Assembly: GCF_009827325.1 (NCBI RefSeq) | Contig: NZ_WTYC01000002.1 | Coordinates: 124,001 to 188,000 of the forward strand | DNA: 64,000 nucleotides | From: Qipengyuania vulgaris | GTDB taxonomy: Bacteria; Pseudomonadota; Alphaproteobacteria; Sphingomonadales; Sphingomonadaceae | Reading direction: 5' to 3' | Notes under the pieces: model-generated | Told to the model about the DNA's origin: nothing | Database searches by the model: none | Seen by the model: the letters and a program-made list of their open reading frames with translations, nothing else | Shown here: positions 16,476 to 26,600 of the stretch, one piece after another | Layout: the number at the start of each line of letters is the position of its first letter | How positions within the stretch are numbered: position 1 is the stretch's first letter | Translations under genes and position numbers: made by a program

Positions 16476-17378
16476 TCACGGTGCGGGAGCATCGCAGACA
16501 CCACAACGCCGATATCCCTCAGGAACTGGCGTGCCGCACTCCTTGCATCTTGTTTCTTTGATCTTAGCCTTCCCAAGCACCCGATCATATCGCCAACCAG
16601 GCTCACCTGAGACGTCGACATAGACATCAGCGATCTTCATCGCGCCTCCGACGATGTTCGGCCCCTCCAGAAGCGTGGTTCCACCGGGAACATGGCCCAG
16701 TATCTCTTGATTGCCCGACCGATCGATCACGACACTCTGCACGCTCGATCCCACTGATGCCTTTCGGTCGTCCTGGTAAGCCACGTCTTTGACCGTCTTG
16801 ACGACAAGCTTGCGCAATACCTTGGCCGTCGCACCCTTTTTGATCGCAGGAACCAGACGTCGTTGAATCTTTGCGGGGTGACGCGGCGTCGCACCAATCG
16901 CTAGCACGAGGAACGGATGCTGGGCTCCGCTCCGCCAGCTCATCTCTCGCCCGCTAACTGAAAGCACGGGATCGGCGTCCGCACGCTCTGGGCCGTCGAT
17001 TGAATCATAGTTCGAGATTAACAGCGCAAACGGATTGCCGCGCTTAAATCCACCCATCACAAAACTGTGTCGGACGTTGATCCCTTGGCGTGCAATCGCG
17101 GCAAGCCGTGGCTCCGCGTCCGCCTTTAGGGCAGCTGCTGCGTCATCAATGGAAAGTCGGCCAAGGTCTGGGATTTCTGCAATCCAGTCGCTAGGCGTTC
17201 GCTTGCGAAAGTCACTTCCAATGCCGGTATAGGTAACAAAACCATGCCCATCAGCGAATTCGAGAAGAGTGAGTTTGTTAGACCGTTCAGTGACGATCTT
17301 GCCCTTCGGCGTTGTCAGCCTCCGATCGACCGCACAAATCGCGAAATCTCGTGTCAGAACGGATAGGTTGAAGGTCAT
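16476..17378 (-). CDS. Putative Ntn hydrolase (proteasome/HslV-like) with C-terminal zinc ribbon
   Basis: 300 residues from the ATG at 17378; an upstream GTG at 17456 would add a poor 26-residue extension. After removal of Met, Thr would be residue 1: TFNLSVLTRDFAICAVDRRL. This aligns by eye with the HslV/proteasome beta-subunit start. Asp falls at mature position 17 (VDRR) and Lys at 34 (SNKL), close to the catalytic Thr1-Asp17-Lys33 set, and a YTGIGSD turn follows. The C terminus is a zinc ribbon, CKECG and CGVCD. No HslU or proteasomal ATPase is nearby. It is read against its neighbours in the defence half. Family assignment is inference. Confidence 0.5.
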   Translation of the reverse strand: MTFNLSVLTRDFAICAVDRRLTTPKGKIVTERSNKLTLLEFADGHGFVTYTGIGSDFRKRTPSDWIAEIPDLGRLSIDDAAAALKADAEPRLAAIARQGINVRHSFVMGGFKRGNPFALLISNYDSIDGPERADADPVLSVSGREMSWRSGAQHPFLVLAIGATPRHPAKIQRRLVPAIKKGATAKVLRKLVVKTVKDVAYQDDRKASVGSSVQSVVIDRSGNQEILGHVPGGTTLLEGPNIVGGAMKIADVYVDVSGEPGWRYDRVLGKAKIKETRCKECGTPVPEGYRRCGVCDAPAP

Positions 17379-17482
17379 GCCCAGCCAGATGGCGACGCTC
17401 CACCGGGTTGGCAATTGCTGGCCAAACATTGATCCAAGTAACCCGGTGCGCTTCACCGCATGAACGGTGCTAGGGTGATCTC

Positions 17483-18361
17483 ATGAGCGACAAAGGACCC
17501 AAGATCACGTTCGGTGGTCGTCAGGCACGCGCCCTATGCAACATGAGCCATGCAGCCCGCCTCGACTTCATTGCCGAGGGCCTGCCTATCATTCTGCAAA
17601 GCGCCCGGGGCTTCTGGGACGCAGCAGAAGCGATCAAAACCAAGCCGCGGGAAGCAGCAGTGCTCACAGGCCTCGCTGAGGAAGAGTCAGCGAAGGCCCT
17701 TATCCTAATCGATCTGGTGCGGTGCCCGGTGCCCGAGGTTGGTAAGCGGATCGGTCGGATCGTTAAGAAGACGCTCTACGATCATCTCTCTCGTATGATC
17801 TATGCCAATGCTCAGTCATGGCGGCCAACAAACACCGCCCAGCTTCAGGAGTATGTCGACAACGAGCGACAAGGCCACCTTCTCGACGGAGGTATGAGCG
17901 AATACATCGTTCCCAATTGGTCGCTCTACCTTCGTGAGAGCACAATGTATGCCGACATCGAGGTCCACGAAGAAGGGATACCGCAGTGGAATGATCCCAA
18001 TCGCTGGGGCGGATCCACTATGGCTATCCGCCCCATCGCATTGCAGATTGTCGAAGCCCTTGAGGCTCTGGGGGTTCTAACCCGTGCAGGCCTTCAAGCT
18101 ACCAGTGATGTCTGGGGTAACGTCGACTTTGTACAAGAAGAAGGGCCGGTCGAAGCGCGCGAGCTCACTAAGCAACTTGGCGCTCGCCTAGACTCGGAAG
18201 GTTTGGTCACGGACCTCGCCACCGAGCAGCACGCGCGGCTCTTCTACGACTACTGGCAGCTTCCGATGTACAATCTCAAATTCGATATGATCGACGTACC
18301 GCTGGAACGGCTGGAAGCACAGCGAGAGGCCGCGTTCTGGAACGAGGCGGGCGAATACTAG
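17483..18361 (+). CDS. AbiV-type abortive infection protein
   Basis: 292 residues from the ATG at 17483, preceded by AGGGTGA. The region from about residue 35 to 80 (IILQSARGFWDAAEAI, then LTGLAEEESAKALILIDLVR) has the pattern of AbiV family proteins: SA-x-LW..A..L, then A..LA..EE.AKA.ILID. Lactococcal AbiV stops phage by blocking translation after infection; most homologues are untested. It is divergent from the Ntn-like gene. The C-terminal 170 residues have no motif I know. Confidence 0.7.
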   Translation: MSDKGPKITFGGRQARALCNMSHAARLDFIAEGLPIILQSARGFWDAAEAIKTKPREAAVLTGLAEEESAKALILIDLVRCPVPEVGKRIGRIVKKTLYDHLSRMIYANAQSWRPTNTAQLQEYVDNERQGHLLDGGMSEYIVPNWSLYLRESTMYADIEVHEEGIPQWNDPNRWGGSTMAIRPIALQIVEALEALGVLTRAGLQATSDVWGNVDFVQEEGPVEARELTKQLGARLDSEGLVTDLATEQHARLFYDYWQLPMYNLKFDMIDVPLERLEAQREAAFWNEAGEY

Positions 18362-18835
18362 CCTGCAAACCACGCTGTCATAGTGAAAGAATTCAGTGTC
18401 CGTGATTGTCTGAAAAAGGAGAAGGAATCGAGGGCGAGATAAAAGCAGCGCCGTCGGTCGGGCTGCAGGTGGTTGGTTTTGTTGCGTAATATGCGACGGC
18501 ACCGTAAGATACCGTGCGGCGGCATTTGGAAAATCCCGTTTCTTTTCAATCTAAATAGCGATGGCGCTTAGCCGAATAGCACACCACACGGTCACGACAT
18601 GCTTAAGAGAACTGGTCCGCGCTAGTCCGCAAGGATGTGTGCAGATGCATACATCCCAACCTATTTCACGGGTCGGCGCAATGGCGCGAAAACGGCGGCC
18701 CTTGCGTAGAATTGTCATGTGGCGCGTTCGGGACCCGATCACCGATAATTGGTCTCGATGGCGGGCCTGACCTGCTCCCCCTCCATGTCCCCAGGTCGGT
18801 CCGTCATCACCTTAAAGATGAAAGGACCGACCGGC
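18362..18835. other. Intergenic stretch inside the island
   Basis: About 470 bases with no supported gene; open frames are short, arginine-rich and without ribosome binding sites. It may be a relic of gene turnover between the AbiV gene and the excisionase-like gene. Confidence 0.4.
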
Positions 18836-19087
18836 ATGTCGATATCAGGCGATAACGACCAGCGAGCAAGCCCGAAACGTCGAACCGACATCGAGCCGAT
18901 CGCGATGCGTGTTCCCGAAGCCTGTCGCTATCTCGGGATTGGACGCAGCACCCTTTACGTACTGATCGGCGAAGGCGAGATCGAGTTCATCAAGCTTGGT
19001 AGTTCCACCCTGGTGCTAACTGAGAGTTTGAAAAGTTTAGTCGAGCGCAGGCGCGACGGTTTTGATGATAGCGAGAACGTAAAATAA
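18836..19087 (+). CDS. Excisionase-like helix-turn-helix protein
   Basis: 83 residues from the ATG at 18836. It contains a MerR/excisionase-type helix-turn-helix: MRVPEACRYLGIGRSTLYVL, then IGEGEIEFIKLGSSTLVLTE, then SLKSLVERRRD. In this family the protein binds near att sites and directs integrase towards excision, or acts as a small regulator. It lies far from the integrase (16 kb), so it may serve the island or a nested element. Convergent with the gene ending at 19168. Confidence 0.7.
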   Translation: MSISGDNDQRASPKRRTDIEPIAMRVPEACRYLGIGRSTLYVLIGEGEIEFIKLGSSTLVLTESLKSLVERRRDGFDDSENVK

Positions 19088-19167
19088 TGAACGCTCATCC
19101 AGGCCATGTTGACGCGATCACGCCGGATAACCTCACTAAGGCATCCCAGCGGGATTCTGGTCCACTC

Positions 19168-21990
19168 TCAATATCCGTACTTATCCTGTCTATCTTTGAA
19201 TGCCTTCTCACCTCCCTCCATGGTCGAGGTGATCACGTCGCAAATCTCCGGCGTATCGATCGCGCCAGCACACGCGACCTTTCGCTCACCACTACTATCA
19301 ATGTCTAGATAGGTAACGAGCTCACTCGCGCCATTGACGACGATATTTGCGTTGTGGCTCGCAAAGATGAGTTGGCGCTTCTGTTTTGCACTATGCAGCT
19401 TTTCCGTGAGATCGGTAATGATCTTATTATCAAGATCGCCCTCTGGCTGATCGATGATCAACGGCCCGCCCGGTTGCTCTAGCAGCATAAAAAGCAGAGC
19501 AGCGGCACGTTGTCCCTCCGATGCTTTCTCGAAAGAGATTTGCCTATCGCCATCGCAATAAGAAAGCTCAATTGATGGCTTCGGAACAGCTGTGCTGATT
19601 GCCTCCACGCGTGCCGTATCGATGCGCTCGCTGATCGCCATGTGTATCCGATCCGTATTGCCAAGCATATTCATCAGATCAGGACATTTTGGCTGCTCTT
19701 CGCCCGCCGCTGCACCAATTTGCCGCCAATAGAGAAGCGAAAGGCAATCAGTCCGGAGATTGTCAATTACGTCGATTGCGGCGTCAGCCTTCAAAGCATC
19801 GTCTAGCCCCTTGATGCGTGTGCCCTCCTGTGATCCCGTCTTGCTGGCAACATAATCCAGAGCCTCGGTGATCTCGGAGATATCTCCATTCTGATCAACG
19901 ACAGCACGGATCTTGCCGCTCGACAGGGCTTCAATCTCTTTCGCCCAATCCTGGGTGCGTTCAGATCGCTGGCGACTTGCGTCTTTCAAGCCAGTTACGG
20001 CCTCCTGGAGTTCTTTTGCCGGATCACCAATGACCTTCAGCTCCGCTTCAAGATCATCAATCTGAGCAATGAGCTGGGTAATCTCCTCCCGCAGCTTGAT
20101 GATTTGGGCAGTCACGGTCTTATGCTCACCAAGCTTTTCCAGTACTGCATCTCGGGCTTGGCGAGCCTTCTTAAATTCAGCTGCCCATTCGGCCTCTGCT
20201 CCGGCCATCACATTGCGTTTGGCGAGCATCTCAGACTTGAGCTTCTTCACGCCCTGACTGAACGCGCGATAAAGATCACGATATGCCGCGCGCACATGCT
20301 CGGTATCATCGGCAAGATCAGAGCTAAGGTCGCGATCGTTCAGTAATTCGCGTTCCATCGCGACCAATTCCGAATTGATTTGGTCGGCGTGCTTGGAGGC
20401 TTGAATGCGCTTCAGGTCAAACTCGTTGGCCTTGTCGAAGTATGCAACAGTTCTCCGATCCTCCTCCGACTGTTTTGGGAGAGTTTTCTCAAGAGCCTGA
20501 GCGCGCTGAGACAGAGAGTCACGGTTCGTCTTCAGTTGGCGCAGTTTCGCCTGCTTTGCCCAGTAGGAGGCAAGGTGCTCAATGCCATCTTTGACCTTCG
20601 CCTTGGCGGTCTCGATATCCTGCGCGAGGCGGTCATCCTCGCGCTTGTAGTCTAGGTTAACAAACTGAAGCAGATCGGCGAGCTGGGCCTTCTTACCCGC
20701 CTGCTTGCCAATCTCAGAAAGTTCGCCCTGGCTATAAACCACAGCCGGAAACAGCGCGCGCAACTCCTTGACCGTTACAGTTTGCGTTTCACCGTTCGGG
20801 TAAGTGACCTGCGGTTGGTATGCGTTCGCTTGTCCACGCTCGACTTTGAAAACTGCATTGTCCTGCACGAGTGTCAAGGTCACCCGCCCACCTTTGGAGA
20901 TGAAGGTGTCATTGAGTAAGTCACCCAATCGCTCCGTTCCTGAATAATGGTTTCTTGGGACATCATAGCAGCTTCGTCCCAACCCGAATGAGAGGTATTC
21001 GAGTAGAGAACTCTTGCCGCTCCCCCGCCCGCCAATCGCCGAGACCAGCTCGGGGCTGAACGGAAGGCTCGTCTTTTGAAGTATGAGCGAGCCTTCGAAA
21101 TCTAAAGAACCGACAACCAACGTCGGAATCTGAGGGGGTTCAATTCTTATGCGTGAGCGATGACCAAGAAAGGCCTGACGAATTCCTTCCGCCGTAGGTT
21201 CAGCGAGCTTGATCCAAGCGTTATTCTGACCAAGAGCATTGTAGTCGGCAGATCGGCTGTCAGAGGTGGGAAGAGGATAGATCTCGCGTGTTGACCAATT
21301 ATTGTCTTTTCCAGACAGGCGCTTCCGGTTCTTTGTTCCAAGCGTGTTGATAGTCTGGCCGTTATCTAGGTATCCGCCAACATAGGGCATCCGCCGGAAA
21401 TCTGCGTGTGAACCGTCGATCAGGACGGTATGATTGTTCCCTTGGGAAACGTTCGGCAAAATTATGTAGCGGCCCTTGAGACCAACTAGTGTATCAAGCT
21501 CGCTCGCGATGTCGGCATAATTGCAAGTAAGCTGTTGGACTTTTGGACTCTTGGCTGCTTTCTCGTCGAGGTCGGCATAGACGATCCCTAACTTGCCCTG
21601 TGCTTGCCTCTGCCAGTCCTCTGACAAGTCTGCATCGAATAGAATGAGGCACTGTTTTCCGCCGCTTGCAGTCAGCTCCATACCTGGAAAAAGCCACAGA
21701 TCGAACCCGGGATCAACATTTCGGCGGTTGGCAATTTCCTGCTGAATGTATGGGATCATGACCATCTCGTGATGATCGGTGACAGCGATTGCCTCCAAAC
21801 CTTTATCAGCACAAGTAGCAACGAAACTTGCCGCCCATTGCTGTCGTGAGGCATCTACGTCCGAGGCTTCAGCCTTCTTACCTGTTGCCTTGATTTCTTC
21901 AGAAATGCCGATTGGCCTTCGACCCGTCCAGTTCGGGTCGCGCGGCGTATGGACCTGAAAGTCGCACTTCCTCCAATAGGCGAAGCTCAT
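19168..21990 (-). CDS. PHP-SMC ATPase, TrlF-like
   Basis: 940 residues from the ATG at 21990 (MSFAYWRKCDFQVHTPRD); an ATG at 22071 would add 27 residues without a good ribosome binding site. The N-terminal third is a PHP metal-dependent phosphoesterase: DFQVHTP, then IAVTDHHEM, then FPGMEL. Then comes an SMC/RecF-type ATPase: Walker A GGRGSGKSSLLEY, long coiled coil in the middle (residues about 430-700), signature SEGQRAAALL, Walker B LIIDQPEGDLD and the H-loop ASHNANI. This PHP-plus-SMC layout is the one named TrlF-like in databases and predicted to be a conflict/defence protein. Last gene of the four-gene minus-strand operon. Confidence 0.8.
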   Translation of the reverse strand: MSFAYWRKCDFQVHTPRDPNWTGRRPIGISEEIKATGKKAEASDVDASRQQWAASFVATCADKGLEAIAVTDHHEMVMIPYIQQEIANRRNVDPGFDLWLFPGMELTASGGKQCLILFDADLSEDWQRQAQGKLGIVYADLDEKAAKSPKVQQLTCNYADIASELDTLVGLKGRYIILPNVSQGNNHTVLIDGSHADFRRMPYVGGYLDNGQTINTLGTKNRKRLSGKDNNWSTREIYPLPTSDSRSADYNALGQNNAWIKLAEPTAEGIRQAFLGHRSRIRIEPPQIPTLVVGSLDFEGSLILQKTSLPFSPELVSAIGGRGSGKSSLLEYLSFGLGRSCYDVPRNHYSGTERLGDLLNDTFISKGGRVTLTLVQDNAVFKVERGQANAYQPQVTYPNGETQTVTVKELRALFPAVVYSQGELSEIGKQAGKKAQLADLLQFVNLDYKREDDRLAQDIETAKAKVKDGIEHLASYWAKQAKLRQLKTNRDSLSQRAQALEKTLPKQSEEDRRTVAYFDKANEFDLKRIQASKHADQINSELVAMERELLNDRDLSSDLADDTEHVRAAYRDLYRAFSQGVKKLKSEMLAKRNVMAGAEAEWAAEFKKARQARDAVLEKLGEHKTVTAQIIKLREEITQLIAQIDDLEAELKVIGDPAKELQEAVTGLKDASRQRSERTQDWAKEIEALSSGKIRAVVDQNGDISEITEALDYVASKTGSQEGTRIKGLDDALKADAAIDVIDNLRTDCLSLLYWRQIGAAAGEEQPKCPDLMNMLGNTDRIHMAISERIDTARVEAISTAVPKPSIELSYCDGDRQISFEKASEGQRAAALLFMLLEQPGGPLIIDQPEGDLDNKIITDLTEKLHSAKQKRQLIFASHNANIVVNGASELVTYLDIDSSGERKVACAGAIDTPEICDVITSTMEGGEKAFKDRQDKYGY

Positions 21991-22125
21991 TAACTGTCTC
22001 ATTTTGAATTCAACGTTAGCGGGAATACCAGAGTAACGAAGGGTCGCAGTTTTTGCCAATATTTGCTTCATTTAGGCCGACGAGACTTCTACAAGCAAAA
22101 GCTGGAAGCAGATTGGCGAGAAATT

Positions 22126-23229
22126 TCAGTTCAAGCACTTTTGAAGTAGCTGCTTGAAGTCGGAAAAATCCTTCAGGCTCATCCGGTATTCGAGCTCTTC
22201 CCTCAACATCTCGGCGCCTGTCGTGAAACGGGAGGTCGTAAGAACAATCCCAGACGTTGCGCGACCAAGCTCGACAACCCCGCTGAGAGCCCGAACAACA
22301 CCGACACCTACCGGCCTGTCTGGAGCATAGCGTTTACACTCAACAAAGGAGAGCATAGTGCCAAGATCATCGCGTTTAGCGATTATCAGGTCTTTGCCGC
22401 CATCCTTCTGGGCAGGCGTCAGGGTAACGTTATAGCCGAGCCGCTCAAACATCTCCGCGCTCAACTCCTCAAAGCGGCGAGGTTCAAGTTGGAAAACAAT
22501 CTCAGGATCGCGACTGACAACTCTCAAAATTTGGTCATTGATCTCACGTACATCGGTGATGAATGTTCTACCCGATCGGGTCTTTGTGTTCACCGGACGT
22601 CCCGACGTATCGACCAATCCTGACTGAGAAAACGATGATAAAGACTCAATCATTTCAGCAGTGCTGGCATAAGTTTGGGCAAGCCCGCCGAGCAATGATG
22701 CTAGAAGTGCATTGCCGCCAGCGAGAGAAATTAACTCTGTGGGTGGCAAGCCCTGCAATCCCGCTTGTCGGCGGATGATTTCTGCAATTCGGTCGTCCGA
22801 CATAGGTCCGATCTGAAGGCGATCATACTTACCGGTTTCTGGGATTGGTCGCGAAACAATAAGTACGTGAAGTTTAGGGTCGTGCTTAGCTGCGTCCTCC
22901 AAATGACCTAGAGCCCATTCGCGCCCCGGCCAAACCTCGTCCAATCCGTCGAAAACAAGTAGCCTCGGCAGATTATCAGCCTTTGTCTTAAGAACGCGAT
23001 CAGGCTCGCCAGTGCCTGTGCAATACTCGATCCCGCCAGGATACTCATCAGCGAAAGCTCGCGCGTATTGAGAAGCCAACGTGGTCTTGCCGCTACCCGG
23101 TATGCCTTCAAGCACCAGCTTTCTCGTTTGGCTGCCAACCAATCTACGTCGAAGCTCTGACAATTCTTGCGTCCGTTCGACCTCAGACTCGCTCATCTTC
23201 TGGTCCCACTGTTCATGCAATGCCCGCAT
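22126..23229 (-). CDS. P-loop NTPase fused to a C-terminal Mrr-like nuclease
   Basis: 367 residues from the ATG at 23229; an in-frame GTG at 23322 would add 31 residues. Residues 42-49 are a Walker A (GIPGSGKTT) and 90-99 a Walker B (LLVFDGLDEV) with a STAND/NACHT-like spacing. The C-terminal 120 residues are a restriction-endonuclease Mrr-type domain: FEELSAEMFERLGYNV, then QKDGGKDLIIAK, then FVECKRYAPDRPVGVGVVRA; Asp, the E-x-K and the following Q/R-like residues are present. Avs-type defence proteins combine the same modules but with the nuclease at the N terminus. It lies 27-120 bases after the winged-helix gene and 54-135 bases before the TrlF-like gene. Confidence 0.8.
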   Translation of the reverse strand: MRALHEQWDQKMSESEVERTQELSELRRRLVGSQTRKLVLEGIPGSGKTTLASQYARAFADEYPGGIEYCTGTGEPDRVLKTKADNLPRLLVFDGLDEVWPGREWALGHLEDAAKHDPKLHVLIVSRPIPETGKYDRLQIGPMSDDRIAEIIRRQAGLQGLPPTELISLAGGNALLASLLGGLAQTYASTAEMIESLSSFSQSGLVDTSGRPVNTKTRSGRTFITDVREINDQILRVVSRDPEIVFQLEPRRFEELSAEMFERLGYNVTLTPAQKDGGKDLIIAKRDDLGTMLSFVECKRYAPDRPVGVGVVRALSGVVELGRATSGIVLTTSRFTTGAEMLREELEYRMSLKDFSDFKQLLQKCLN

Positions 23230-23349
23230 AACGGCCCTCTGATTAGACAGGAATGATGGCTGAGATTTGGTCCGCTTCAAGGAGCGACGGCAATCAATCT
23301 GGAACGCAAGAAATCCAAACACTGCGCTCCCAGCCTACTTTGGCCCCAA

Positions 23350-23694
23350 CTACAATGAATCGAGATTGGGTCGTTCCATTCCTTCCGCAAAAACACGTCC
23401 CTCTACCAATTCCCGCCCGTGGTGCGCCAACTGGAATACCAGCAGTTCTTCAGCCCAGGAAGATCGGATTGCGCCTTCTTTTTCAAGCAATTCGATCAAT
23501 TGCCTCATCTCGGCACGTGAGGTCCGAAGGCCGAGCAGATCAAGTGCAACTACCATTAGATGATCGTTAGCGGATCCGCGTAGGACATCGCCATCAAGCA
23601 GCCGCAAAATGGCCATTGCTTTGTGGGCTTGGACGGCCTCAGCGATTGCATCTTGGCTGTTGGCAAGCAGCTTAGCGGGACTTTCGACGCTCAT
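23350..23694 (-). CDS. Phage-type winged-helix protein (VpaChn25_0724-like)
   Basis: 114 residues, sharing an ATGA overlap with the end of the helicase gene. Helical, with AMAILRLLDGDVLRG, then LGLRTSRAEMRQLIELLEKE, then GRELVEGRVFAEGMERP. The spacing and the closing GR-x-EG-x-RP motif match, from memory, a family of Mu-like phage proteins (VpaChn25_0724) with a winged-helix fold. It is a phage-derived DNA-binding module built into a helicase/nuclease operon, perhaps as a regulator or as the sensor of phage DNA. Function inferred. Confidence 0.55.
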   Translation of the reverse strand: MSVESPAKLLANSQDAIAEAVQAHKAMAILRLLDGDVLRGSANDHLMVVALDLLGLRTSRAEMRQLIELLEKEGAIRSSWAEELLVFQLAHHGRELVEGRVFAEGMERPNLDSL

Positions 23695-26600
23695 GCTGAG
23701 AGGATCACCCTCAAGTTGGCTTCCGACGTTTTCTTCAAATACAGTTCGGTTGTTCCGAGCAGTTTCAGTGCGTCTTCCGTTATGGTGGCTATTGAAGCAC
23801 CTGGCTGTACAAGGATCATCTCAAACTCCAACCGCGCGCGGCGCGCTTTGTCTTTGAAATACACTAGCTGCTTAGTGTCGCCCTTGAGAAATCTGCTCGC
23901 GCCTTCCCGCATCCAAATGTCCTGTCGGCGCTTAAGATCATGATAAAGAGAATTCATGCCTGCATGCTTGACCGTGACGCTTTTCTGAGCCTGACCGCAG
24001 ACAGTGTAGAAGTTACGAATGTCGCGTGAGATCACTCCGCCATGCGCACCCTTGCAATGTATAAGGCAGAGCCTGATCGTCGTGTCGTCGACATCCTTTA
24101 GGCAGACAAGATCAGCGGCCTCGCCGCTTCCATCGTCGTTGAACACGATATCATACTCATCGGCGACTTGAGTGAACGTGCGGTATTGGATCGAGTCTTG
24201 GTTGCCAGCCTTGTGCATTGACTCCTGGTTGAGCGGAATTCCAGCCCAATCCCAGCTTTCAAGCCGGTCTCGGTCGAAGCTGCCAGCGTTAAGTGCGATG
24301 GGTATATGATAGCAGTTGTAAGAGTATGTGCCGTCAACATAGCGCACCAGGAAGGGGTCCTTCGCAAGGTACTCTTCGAGTGCGATTGCAGGTTCCTTGC
24401 CCTTCTGAAAGGTGAGGCGCGGTCCTGAGACGTGCTCGTGCAGGTAGCCACCCGGATGGCTTATATCGATGCGCAGCCGATATACCGATACAAGACCATT
24501 GCTCGAGATGCGAAGCAGTATCGAGCCATCATCCTCGGTGCCTTCGATCTCAAGGTCGACAAGGAACAGCGGGATCATGGAGTTACCGAAGCCGATGAAT
24601 TGACGATCATTCAGACGAAGCTGTGCTTGCTCGCCCCATTGCAACGCGATCGGAGCGGACCCCCAAGGCTTCTCGAGGCGTTCAGGCCTTAGGAAGTCCC
24701 GAGTGATGTTAGTCTCTTCTGAGTGTGTGGCTGTTACCTTGCTCCAGGTGAATTTGACCCAGTCCAGCCACTCCGCAATTGAGCCACCTTTCTGCTGCCA
24801 TATTTTGCCTCGGCGCTGAGTTCCTCCCCACAGCACGCGTTCGCCGTTCTCGTAGCCGAGGCAAGCGATGTTATTCAGAGAGGACTCCGCTTTTTCAATG
24901 CTTGCGAGTCCGTCGGTTACATTTGGTCCAAAATAAGAAGTGAAGCTGATCGCACCGACGCGCGATGAGCCTAGACTTTTAACAAGAGGCAATTCCACAT
25001 TGTTCAGTATCTGAAAGATAGACTTGCCCGTGACCAGTTCGGTCTGATCGTCGGTCACTGCTCTGGCCATGGTTTCGGAGCGGAGAGCGGAATAATCACT
25101 AGCATAAAGCGCAAGGACCTCTTTCTCCTTGTCCCACCTCATAACTAAGAGATCATGCACGACGTCGATGACGTCTTGGTAGTTGCCCCACGAAACTTTT
25201 CCAGAATGCTGAACTACAGCGACCAGAACCTCTCCGTCGTCATCATATGCGTACCAACTCTCGGCACCCTTTGGGAGTACAGAAGTGTAGGCGCGGGGAT
25301 TCCATGAGGCACACTTTGTCCGGAAGAACTGCGTCGATAGTGCTGGCCGGAGGTTCCAAAGCGATAAGTGCGCATGGAGGTCACCTGATGCGCGCAACTT
25401 GTCGACGACATCCTGAAGTCGCAGTTCCTCCTCGATCCGCTCCTCGCTCAATCGACGGATGAGCTTATCCCAATCCGCACCTTGCGCATAAAGATCGGCT
25501 AATCGCCTTTCGGCCTCTGGATCGGCGATGTTCGTAACCACCGTTGCCTCGCCAATGCTTCCGGGATCTCCTTTGCGTGTAAATCGACCGATAAACTGCA
25601 GAGTTATAGCGAGCGATTTGTGGGTGTCATGAAGCGCCGCCACTTTGAGGTTGGGAAGGTCGAATCCCTCCCCGAGCATATCAACACAAATAACGATCCG
25701 AGCGCCATCCGGACCGCGATCCAAGAGTTGGGCCAACGCCTCGCGGTTCGGAACGGTGCGCCCCGAACCCGAATAGACCATGACCGGGCGCAAATCTGAC
25801 GCAAGGCGGGAGTAAAGTTCGTGAAGCTCAGCAGCGCGTTCCTTTGTGCGGGTACGCGCCATCAAAAGGTGATCTAGGCCCAACGTCTCGCGATCTCGAC
25901 GCAAAGCTTCCAAGGCAGCCGATGCGATCTTATGATCGCGCCTGATTTGCTCGCCATATTCTTCGACCGCGATCAAGTTGATTGGTCGATAGTATCCTGC
26001 GGCTTGGGCGTCGCCCAGCTTGAAATTGAAGATAATCCGCCCATCGATCCGTTGGCTGTCGCGTCGAAATGGCGTCGCTGTGAATTGAACAACACGCTTC
26101 TCTGAAAAGTTGTCGCGAACTGACGACCACGTAGAGGCGGTGATATGGTGTGCCTCATCCACCATTAGATCGGTGCAACCTTCCAATAGAACTCGTCGAG
26201 CCACCGGTTCGCAGGCCTCCAGAGTGTTCGGCAGCGCAACGACCACGTTGGCCTCGCGCAGCAGGGTCTCCGCTTCTTCGATGGTGCGCAACCCAGCAGA
26301 GAGCGCAGCAACGCGGGGGCGCGCGACTTCCTGAGGCACTATTCCCGCATCCGGTAACACGCCAAGAGACAAGAATTTTCCAGCAATCTGAGATCGAAGC
26401 GGAACGCTCGGGACCAAAACGAGAGTGCGTCGAAGCCTTCGATAGACCAAGGTCGCCAGCATCGTTTCGGTTTTGCCTGTACCGGTCGGAAGCACGACGG
26501 TTGCTGGCTCAAACTGCGATCCAACAGCGAAATGCGCTGAAATAGCGTGAAGCGCTCCTATCTGGGGCGCTCTAAGTCCTGCTATACCTGCCTCTTCATC

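Noticed and set aside
19087-19312. Two short plus-strand frames after the excisionase-like gene
   Set aside because: They overlap the end of the TrlF-like gene on the other strand and have no family or start support.
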